Shown piece by piece: positions 32,117 to 43,693 of a DNA stretch of 61,300 nucleotides. This DNA comes from Elysia marginata. Taxonomy: Eukaryota > Mollusca > Gastropoda > Plakobranchidae. Under the pieces are notes generated by a model. It was not told where the DNA came from. It did not search any database and saw only the letters and a list, made by a program, of their open reading frames with translations. Location of the stretch: the NCBI GenBank assembly GCA_019649035.1, contig BMAT01002127.1, positions 399,226 through 460,525 on the forward strand, written 5' to 3'. The stretch's first letter is position 1. Each line of letters opens with the position of its first letter. The translations under genes and the position numbers were made by a program.

Positions 32117-35100
32117 GTAAGTTAAAACAACCAGACAATATTTCTTTCCATAAAGAAACGTAATCGTAAGTCGTGTTAAAACATGTTTTAGGACTGATTT
32201 CTAGATCTAGATTAGGCCTAGATCTAGATAGATTAGATTTTAGATGTAATTTTAAAGACCTAATTTGAAATGGACGTTGGCTCAGATCTAGATTTAGATT
32301 CTGGCTTTTGATCAGGGCATAATCTATCGATCAAGGTCCTTATTGTAGGCCTACTCTTCCATGGCTCTCATCTAGTTTTTGAATGGTCTCATCTAGATCT
32401 AGATCTAGAACATGTTAGACATAGATCTGCATTCATGATTATTACAAGTTTATGTCCGTCCATCCCAGCATATAACTGTCTACTTCCAGGGGCCATGTCT
32501 TTCTATTATGGACTTCCATGTGTCATATTGTTTTTTTTTCTGTCTAACAATGCTTTCCCTCCATCTTGTTAACTGCCTGCCCATCACCTAAGATAAACTT
32601 CCATTTTGTTATTATTATACCTTTAGTACTACCCCCAACACACTATATGAATGGTTCCTAATGATAGTTTTTTAAATAGATTTTGCTATGTCAAATTCAA
32701 TTATAATGTCTCACAACCAGTCCAAAACGAGTCCTAAGTCGAAATTGGACAAAGTAGTACACTTAAGGTGATGGTATCCCCAAAAAGCTTATTTTCTCTA
32801 CTTCAAATACAACAAACAGAAAAGCCATATCATGCTTCTGTCTGAAGTTATAGCAGTTGAAATGAGCAGGGTTAGGACTTGCAAAATTTCAGAAAGGGAA
32901 GAAAATTATCATTGAAGTTTGGACAGCTATAAAGGTACAAAGTCCTCAGCAACCAGTTACCATATCAGTTAAAGTTAAACAAATAAACCAAAAATTTTCA
33001 ACATGAATCAGTTGTGAAAATTCTTTAGGATTTAATTGACTTCTGAACACCTACTAAATTTTGAAAACCCATGTTAAAACTAGGCTTTGTGACTCATTTG
33101 GATAGAATACAAGACATTTCTGAAAGTTTGTCATAAGTTAATAATTCTAGAGATCTTAGCTTAAAAAGATAGGATTTTGCACTATCACTTCTTTAAAGGG
33201 ACGTAGTTTTATACTTCATGCTTACAATTACAGTGGAAACCTCATAATTGGAATTGCTTTGGAATAGCCTAAAACTTAGAACTATGAGACTTCAAATTAT
33301 AAAAAAGGGAGAGTTAACTGATCCCCAATAGTGTCTGACAGTATTATGTAATTACTTCCCCTGGTTTGAAACTAAATGTATTAAAAAAAGGGTTGTGTGT
33401 TTTCTTTTCAATGTGTTTGACTTCATACCCACACTTGTTCTCAAACATTTCATTTTAAAATCAGTTGAAAAAAAACAGCTATAAATTAGGCTAGTGTCTG
33501 AAAAAGAAAAAACAAAACAAAAAAAACAACACAGTGGGATAAGAATTAAGACAATTGTGGTTAATCGTACCAGTGCCAAAGCAACAAGTGAAGTGATGAT
33601 TGCGCGTCAGATACTAATAGACCACAAACAAAGGTCCTGTTATACAGACCCATCCCTACCCCCCTCCCTCCCCGCCCGCACATTTTGATAGCTGTATCAT
33701 TAGTATACGTGTAATATCAGAGCTTACATCATCGATCTACAGACCAGCTGTACTGCTTTTGGCTACATTGTGTGCTTTTTTGGTTAATCTTTACACAATC
33801 CAAGAATCCAAGAACTTAGCCTGAGTTGATGCGTCTTTGTTCTTTTGTTCCATTCACACAACCACCTTACCCCACACACTATTGCCAAATCTACCGATCG
33901 TCTTCAAGGTTGATGGCAGAAGCCAAACCCTCTCCAATTTCTGCCTTCTCTTCACCCAATATTGACATTCACCTCGCCCTAAGATTCTCCTCACTCAAGA
34001 GTACCCACTTCTTCTTGTAACCAGCGTGTGACTGTGAGCCTGACTCTCGCTTTTCAATTTGACCACTGCATTGAGTGATTGGTGTTGTCAGTTTCACAAC
34101 AAAGCCTTGTACCACTGCAAGAGATGAGGGCTTTTCACACTAGGCCTGGGGTTATCTAATTCTAACAACATATGAGACCTTCTCCTATCTCCCCCCCCCC
34201 CTCCCTATCATAAACAGCCCTAGATGGGCTGGAACTGGTGTTGCTGCCTGCCTGCCCAGTACAGTGATAAGTCAGTGTTTTTGTTTTATCCCAGCAGTCA
34301 TGAAAGAGGAAAAATCTGAGCAGGGAGATGGATTTACAAAATTTTTTTCGGCTCCTAATGGTGATACAGACTTCGAATTAAGCGAATCCAACTCAACTGA
34401 CTTCAAATTATGAGTCCAAATTAAACAAAGTTAAAGAAAAAAAACCTAAAGAAGAAAGAACTTCAAATTATGAGAAATTCGGATTATAAGACTTAAGTTT
34501 ATGAGTTTTCCACTGTATTTGCCATTTGGTGATGACTCTTTTTGTTCATCTATTTATCAACCACACCAAATGGATGTTGTAAATTCTTGGTTGAAAGAAG
34601 AAGTATTTTTAAAAGTAGATGTTTTGAATAACAAAAAAAAAACAAAAAAAAAAAACAGATATTATTTCACAAATTTTTAGTAAATTCTTTCATTTTTTAG
34701 AGATATGAAAGTTAGAAACATTCCTTGTTCAAAATATTAACTGCTTTAGCCTTTGAATGTAAAAACTGTGACATCCGACTCATTTACTAATCTGGAGGCA
34801 TATGGCCTGCCCATTTCTATCTTTTGTCTCTCTGCAAAGCCGCCAACCTCATCTTTAAATCCTTTTTGTTTTCTGATTTCTCTTCACCTTTTTATTGGAA
34901 GCTTTGATTTTCCTTTTCATTAATATTTGAGTATCTATTATTAAATTTGTTGTCTTTCCTTGATGCATGTAACTGTGCACTTTTTCAGTTTATTAGTTTC
35001 TTATTTTTACTGCATTTCAATCTCTGTTGCTATATATTTACGAATTTTTTGTTTTGCCTTTTGCGTTTTTCAGTTCTATGTCTTTGCTTTTGGCGCATAG

Positions 35101-38100
35101 AGTGTTGAGTTGTTGTGTTATTTGCAATGGTTTTATGGTCATCAGTGCCATATTCTCTGCAAACCTCAAAGAAACATAGCTTTTACCATGTCACCGCTAT
35201 GCTTCATAAACAAGAAGTTTCATGGTGAAGGCCATTAGTTAGCCACTTAAGGTGACTTGCTTAATTGATTAAAAAGATCCAAATGACACTTAAGGCAACT
35301 GCTAAATTTGTAAGTTATAGGTAACAAATGCAAAGAACAAACAATAACAATTTAAGATATCCCATGCCTTGTATGATTAATAATCTTAGAAATTAGAATA
35401 AATAATGGAGGCATAGTAGCAATAAGGTAAGAGCTAAGTTTGTTTAAGTGGCAAGGTGGTAGATGCTTAAGTCAAGGGTATGAATCACTTTAAGTATGAG
35501 CATTTTTACGGCATATTTCAATCCACAGCTAATTAAACCAGGGATGACTGGAAAGTCATGCGGCTTTGACTATTGCTTCAAAAGTAATCATTGCATTGAT
35601 ATGAATTATACCCGAAATGAAAGCTCAGGTTATATCTGCGGTATGAAGCAAGATCTACCTTGATTTTCCATGTATTCACAGTCTCTGTTAACACAGGTAC
35701 GCCAATGATGAAAAAAATGTTCAAACCAGTTGGTGAAAAAATTCAGCTGATTTTCCTCAGGCTCGTCTACACATATCAGGTTTAACCGTTGGGCTTGTCT
35801 GTGTTATGATCTTCTTTCAATTGTTCTTTAATCTTGAGGGAAAGAAAAATAAAGGCCCTGATCGGGCCAGTTCTGGCATTTTGTGAGGATGAGATATGGT
35901 CTCTGGAATCTGAGTTGAACCAGGACATCTTGAGTCTTTCTACTTGTATGGAAACGATCAATGTCATGATTAAGAAATAACATTAGTGTCTCATCATTGT
36001 CGTGCTTTTTCAGAGAAATTCCAATAATGTCAGCAACATCTTGCTGTTTCATACATTTGTTTCCATGAATGATTTGGTCCACTCTCACTCAGGTGCTGGA
36101 CTTCCATTCCTTTGGAGGGTTGACCATAGTGAGGTTGGTCTCTCAGATTTGTTTCCATCAAGTCGTCATCGCCCCATCTTTTGGCATCTTATTGTGCTCA
36201 CATCTTTTTACGGAAGCATCGTTGTAGACTTTATAATATATGCATTGTTGAATATCATGTGGTGAATCTTTTCCTGCACTAAAAGACTCAGTAACCGCTT
36301 ATTGCTACACAAAAACAAGTTCTTTGTTCTGTGCCATTTTATCGCTAACATTTGAACACAACTATGTGTGACAATTTGAGAAAAAAATACAGCATGTGAC
36401 GCAATAGGTGCATATGGCTTGAGGAGTAAAAAGGTATGTTTATAGGGGAAACATATTTGAAAATTTGATGACGCCATTTCAATAACTAAAGAAAATATTG
36501 CACAAAAGGCAGGACTTTTCAGCATGCCTCTTATGTGCCTTGAATGTTTGTGTAATCAGTTACTGTGCAATGGCTGCTTCCACTATTTATATATCTGTCA
36601 ATTTGTTTTTCTTTTTTTTTAACCTATATCATTTTCATTTTACTTATTCATTACATTCTTTAAACTGGACTTAAAATAATCTTAACTCCATGACTTCTCT
36701 ATGTATTGTATTAACTTTTCTAACTATTACGAATGATTGCATTCAATCAACCTTGTAAAAATAATGTTCAAAGTACAAAGCATTTTCATGTGTGTCGATT
36801 GTGAAATTTCCCTTGAACTAGAAGTGCCAAGATACATTGTTCTCCTTTTTTCTTTAGGTAAACTTCAAAGCTTGAGATTACCCAGTCAGATTATAAGATT
36901 CTGCTCAGATGATGGCCTGGTTCTTTCAAAGAATAGATTTCATTATGAATAATATGTTTTTTTAAATGAATTTTCTAAAAGTAATGTATCTTAGGCTATA
37001 TTTTATCCAAATGATTAAGTTTAATGATTGACCCTAATCTATTTTTGCATGTCTAAAGAACTTGAAGTAAACATAGAGTTAAAATTGACGGTAAGGGGTG
37101 ATAGTCACTTGGCACATGAACGTAAAGGAAAGAAAGCGCCTTGTACAATAATTCTAATGGCGTCAAGTTTTGTCTCTCTTTCCCTCTTATTGGATCTCTT
37201 GACCGTTACAATCTGTAAGTTTTCACACTAAAAATAACTACAGTAAAAGCACCGTACAGTACCGATGTCACCAAAATGTCGTCGTTGCTCACGCTAATGG
37301 CATCATTTGATCCTGGCCTATACATTATACAGATAGCTTTTGACACTAATTGATGATCGATTTTCCATAAGGTCAACGCATGAAGAGAAAACACAGGAAA
37401 CGGCGTTTTGTCTTTATTGAGAGGAGGTCCTCTCAGAGGAGATTACTTGCTTGTATTTTAAGTGGCCGGTGGCGTTAGGCCTCAAAAGGCAATACCACAA
37501 TAACACTCACGATGGAAAATAGTTATGGGGAATTTTATTGCGTGTAATACAAGAAGCTTACATGTATTTTGTTGATTTTTCGCCATAAATCAACAGCATA
37601 TAACTGCGGGTAACGTTTGTCTCTCTTTTTCTTCAGGTTTTTCTCGACCATACAAAACAAATTCCGTATATTCAAGATCATCATACATTATAAGTGTACT
37701 GCACATAACGAACAGCTCCAATTCTTTTCTGTTTATGAACAATTTATCTCGAAATTAAACAATAACAACAACAACAACAAAAAAATAAGATGAAACCTAA
37801 TCCATCATCTTGTCGGTCGGCCTAAAACACTTGAATTATGCAAATTTATTTTATAGCAAACGGTTCCAATTGGCACCTAATATCTTCTCATGGGCACCTA
37901 ATATCTTTTATAATTAGTCTGTGAAGAAATCGCACAAAAATAACAACACCCGACTCTTAAACGTGCAACGGCAACGTTTCCTTCGTCTGAAAAGAAGCCC
38001 CGTTCGAGAAGCTTATGCAGTATTTGGTTGAATTAGAATGTCAGGCCATAATGCTTTTTTTCCCTCCCCTTCGATTTTCCCGTCCAAAATCAATGAACGG

Positions 38101-38489
38101 GTGACACTCCATGCGACAGTCCATAATGATTTGGCCGCAAAACGAGACGCCAGTAACATGACTGGAGCTTCGGTTGGGACTGCAGCGATCGCCTGATTTC
38201 TGGCTTTGTCGTAGTCACACCAATTCAAGACTACTTTACTTAGTTTCAGGAATATCGCTTTGGGATATCGTTAGTGTTTGTCTGTCTTGGAATACTTTTA
38301 TTCGTTATTTCATGTTAAAAGACACTTGAAGTTTTTATTTTCTTTATGAGCTTCGATGTTTTCCTCATTTTTTTGAAAGGTGATTCAGCGTTGTGTGTAG
38401 TAAAAATGGTCATCCTACTATTTTCTTTTTAGCAAATCATATCAGACGTGTAAAATGGTATTAACAGATTCTAAAGTAGAAATAATAGC

Positions 38490-38548
<59 letters not shown>

Positions 38549-38620
38549 TGATGATAACAATAATAATGATATAATAATACCCTTGAAAATAATAATAATG
38601 ATAATGATAATTATGATAAC

Positions 38621-38664
<44 letters not shown>

Positions 38665-38729
38665 TATTATTAATAACAACAATAATGGTGGTATAAATAA
38701 GAATAATGATAATGATGATGATGATGATG

Positions 38730-38784
<55 letters not shown>

Positions 38785-41728
38785 TAATCGTTAAGTGTTT
38801 TTTTATAATACTTGTTGTGTAACTATTGTGCAGAGGAAATAGGAAATGCAAAATTAGTATCAGCAGGAGCAGTGGCAATAGAAGTGGCATTGATTGTAGT
38901 GGGAGCAAGAGAAACTTTAGTAATAGTATCAGTAGCGGCAGTATAAACAGTTCTATTATCATTGTAATAACATTTTTTGCTATTTTCGTTATTAGCAGCA
39001 TCAGTGTTTCAAGCAGTAGTTGTTTAAGTAGTGACAAAAAGAATAAGCAGAGAAATGTAATTAGAAATCTATGCAGTAATAATTTCGGCTTTAGCAGACT
39101 TGATGCGATAGGATAAAGTATATATGCAAGGGACAATAAGCTTTGCAGTCATAAAAATATTCGCCAACTATGCTAATGAGCCTTGCCTTGTCCCTATTTT
39201 AGTTTAAATTTGGCAGTGAGGCACGTTTGACTTAGTTTATCCTCCGTAGCTGGCAACGTTTCACTGATATATTAATTGATAATTTATTTTATCTTATAGA
39301 CTCTTTTGTCTCCAGTTTTATCCTTTCCTACAGTTTTAAGTGTATTTTTAATTTGTTTCAAAGAAGCACAAGAACAGATAATAAATAACCGACTTTTTAT
39401 TTTGAAAGCCTTTATAGACTGCAGCGTCAATATATGAAATTAGTCATCTTGAATATACATTTGAAGTCATTAAAATGTAACTTAAATGCCACCCTGTGTT
39501 GCTGCTTCACTTTTAATGCGTTTTAATTAAATGAAAAGAGCAGAGTAAAGCTATAACATAGGATCACAAATATTTGAAAATTGTCTTTTTCCGTGGACTT
39601 CTGTATTTGGTTGCTTTACTGTATCAAACTTCAAAGTAAACTTGGCTGTAAGAAACTATATGTGAAAACTACAATTGAATCAATATGGAATGGTGCTCTA
39701 AAGGATTCAAGGCGTTGCTTTCTGAATCGAACCTTATACAATGGAGGGGCCTTAATTGCCCCAGCTGGTCTGCATTCACGCGTGGGACAAGAAGGCAATA
39801 CTATTGCTTTAGTGTGAAGATAGAGCAAGTCAGTGATGTGACCGCTATCTGGCAGGTTTGTTGTGCACCTTCTCCGATGTTTTTTTTCCTTCCCTCTCCT
39901 TGTCCTTCAACATTCCTCTATCTTTAACTTTTCTTTCAGCAACTCTATCGTCTTCGAGACTCTCTTTTTTTTATACATTTACCAAGCTTCGTTCCCACGT
40001 TTTTCTCTTCAAGGTTTTCCTTCTCTCCGACATCAAGCTCCCACCCCTCCTCCACCCTAACTCGCCTTTTTTATCTTTGTAATGCCCTCTTCTTTGTGCC
40101 GTCTGCTTGCTGTCTTGCTATTGTTAGCAGCCAATGCCCCTGTCAGGTTTAAGAGAAATTGATTGCTCTCCATTCTTTCTTTCTTTTGAAAATGGTTTTT
40201 CTTTCTTTGTTTATTTGTTGAAAAACATGCAATAAATGGACCACACGGATCTTATAGCTTAAATGTGTTTATTCCAACCCGTTTCGTGAATCCAATATAC
40301 AGGGATGCAAGTCTTCCGATTTTCGGAGAAATTCCAACTTTTCAACATTCTCCTGCATGTATCTCCGACTTATGACTGACAACTTTAAACTTATTTCAGT
40401 TTTGATCCGTTTTATCAAGAACCAAGCAAATAATTGATGTGTGAGCAAGATACTAATAGTTTAAATTGACTTATCTATGTGGCACACTTCATGGAACTTA
40501 TCGGCTTTCTGTGTTTCAGCCACTTGCATCCCTGAACAAAGATTCAGCTCTGAAGAAAGGACTATAAATAAAGTAATCATTATAAGTAGATCGAATATCG
40601 AACACATATCAGACACTTTACGAACGGCCACAGTCCTTTCTGTTAAAGTAGTGATACGATTTCTTAAACTTGTATACAAAGCATTATATATAGTATATAT
40701 GGAGAAACTGACGTTTGATAGACATTGCTTGATACTCCTCGTGAACCGCCAATCACATTATGCCACGATTTTATGGTCGGTGCCTATAAAACTGGTTTTT
40801 TTTTAAATCGCTAAAATTAAGATAAGATGTAACGTAACTTTAAGTTTGCGTTTGTTGTCTTTGGCTGAGTGTCTTTGTGCAAACGGCTTTCATGATTGCC
40901 GTTGGTGTGATTGGAATATTCCCTTTAGAACCACTCAGAACAAATCCTTCCCTTGAAAGTCCTATTTTAGGGCGAAAAGTAAAAGCTGTGATTCTTTGAC
41001 GGACAAAACGGGGGTTTAAACCGCGCCATAAGCAACCTTTTTTTTTCTTCCATTTTTACTTAGTTAAAGTAGTTTGTCAAAGCCGCTGCCATTTACATTT
41101 ATGTAGTACCAAGCAAGCATTTAATTGATTTCAGTGTCTGCTTCCGCCAATTTTTTTCTTCTAATTTATTTCCTTTTCGTCACGTGCGTCTATTTAAAAC
41201 AACCAAGACATTTTAAACCTCTGCGAGGTCATGACCCTGTTACCCGGAGCGGTCAAACAACGGCATTTTTTAACTGATGATGTATTGATTTTTTTGCACT
41301 GTTAATTGATTATTCATGAAGTTATAAACATGCCAGTCATTTAATAATGTCAATGATTATAAGTAGAGAAAAGCTATAGTTATCTAAAATCTAAGCGACT
41401 AGGACCGTTCTGTGTGTGTCTGTTTGTGTGTTTGCTCAAGCACAACGCTTGGCATGCGTTATCATAATTGTGCAGAGTTATGAAAAGCTACACAAATTAT
41501 TTACCCCAAATTGGGGTTTACTAGTCGTATTCTTTATTTAACATTAAAGTGCAGGAAAGCTGCTTTTCGACATTTTTAGATTTCAATCGGTGCTAGTATA
41601 TTATGCATATGTACAACATGCTCATATTATTCAGAAAGAGAGAGAGGGGGGAGCGAGAGAGAGAGGGAGGGAGGAAATAAGAGAGATAGAGAGAGGAGGG
41701 AAAGGAGCGAGCGAGAGAGAGGGACAGG

Positions 41729-41776
<48 letters not shown>

Positions 41777-42597
41777 ACTCTTTGAGAACAGAAACAGTCT
41801 AGAAAACACAATCTGAAGAGATTAGGGACCTTAATCCTCATAATTAAAGTTTAATAAAAATCTAATGCAAACGCACCTGTCTTGATCAATAGAACAGAAC
41901 TCTTCAAAAAGACACGGCTTAAGTAGAATTAAGCATTAGAGGTTTTAAAAATTGCCATCGATTTTTTTAAAAAAAATTTAATTTTTTGATATATATATTT
42001 TAAGTATTGTACCTTGAAATGGAGCCTCTGTCTTTTAATGGAAAACCGCTTACTTTTTGGGTGAAACAAAGATACTTAGTAGCACCTGTTTGTTGAATAG
42101 AACAGGGTCATAATTTTTTTTACGGTCTTGCATAGGTTAGTAATAATATGCATAGTGTTTTCTACACCTGTCTCGTATGAATAGTTCTGACCTATTTGTG
42201 CGTCAAAACTTGGGGAACACCGATCTCTTCCACTTTCCTTCTTGCAGATTGTACACTCCTTTGCGTGGTACGATAGGCAATGAAAATAGTACACAGCTCA
42301 AATAAAACGCTCTTAGATAACTTTTGATACACGATTACGCACCAATAGGTATAACCGTTCTAAGTTTTACAGAGAGATGTTTCGTGTTTTTTCATGACTT
42401 TTTCGGCAATGAGCTGAAGCTTGTTCAGGTTTTTCCAAGTTTTTGGAGAAACGACTGATAATACAGTCTGAAAAGGCGCCCTTGTCATTTATCTCTTATG
42501 TAGCGCTTTTCCAGAGCGTTCAGTGCGCTTTACAACACCGCAATCATGCCTGCAAAAAACACACAAGCTCTGTTTACCTGTGTCTTTTTTTACTCTT

Positions 42598-42651
<54 letters not shown>

Positions 42652-43653
42652 TCCCCCCTCTGTCTGACTCTCTGTCTGCCTGCCTGTCTCTCTTTCTCGG
42701 ATCCTCATTTCATTCCCATCTCTTCACCCTTGTGCAAAAATACACTCATTAATTTTGTAACAAGTGAAAGTTGAAATCAGCACATACACTGCAAAAATAC
42801 GACGAATAGGCCTGATCAAACAAAACGCGTTTTTAATGTCTTTGGAAGTAATTATTACTAAGCCATGTAGTTTCTCCTATGTCTTAAGGTAGTTTGTTCC
42901 AAACAAAGGGGAGATAAAATGAAAAGAAATATTTCAGTAAAAGATTTGTAAATTTAATAAGGGTTGCAAGTAAGGTGGGATAGGGCGATGATCTAATTTT
43001 TCAGCCTGGCTTACATTGCTGAACTGAATCTCTCACAAATGGATTGCAGCACCTATTACGCAAGTGTTAGAAGTGAAGCATACGACTCTTAAAACATTAT
43101 TTTCTGATTTTAAGGAAGGCTGTACAGTCATTTCAAATATTGAGTGATTCGGTCACGTTTATTTGACTTAATCAGTCTTGCTGCGTTGATTGCATTTGCA
43201 TTTGCAGATAATTCAAAGACTTTTAAGTGAGACGTCCCTGCATGAGAGAGGGGCAGTTACTGTGGTCCAATTTATACAGAATGAGTGGCGCGATTTAGGT
43301 TTGGTATTTATTTTGTCCAATTCATTTACTTTTTAACAAGGTCTAAGATCATTCTTAACCGTTAGCTCAAGGAGTTTGACTTAGAGGCTAAAGGGGTCTA
43401 TTTCAAGCCCCAGGGAACACAAAACAGCTGAAAATGCAATACGTCTGCAAGTACAACACTGACTGATGGAGCTAGCCATGGTCATGATAAGCTCATTGCC
43501 TCAAGCGCCAAGTCAGTAGTTGCAATTTTTGTGGACTCCTGACTCGTTAGTTCATTATCATAATGTATCTTTATATTCCTTGGAAATTATCTGCTTCCCT
43601 GTCCACCAATTTTTCTCCTTTTGTCTCACCCTCTCTCCCCCTGCCCCTCTCCT

Positions 43654-43693
<40 letters not shown>

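Noticed and set aside
34218..34258. Candidate NPHP4 micro-exon reading LDGLEL
   Set aside because: The translation resembles the missing vertebrate segment, but neither available donor gives a length divisible by three, as needed between two phase-0 exons.
36856..36905. Acceptor-like 'tttctttag' with a frame reading LQSLRLPSQ
   Set aside because: In the required phase the first codon after the acceptor leads to TAA; no fitting donor.
38489..39136. 215-codon minus-strand open frame rich in Ile and Leu
   Set aside because: Encoded by a TAA/GAT microsatellite and its flank; reads as simple sequence, not a membrane protein.
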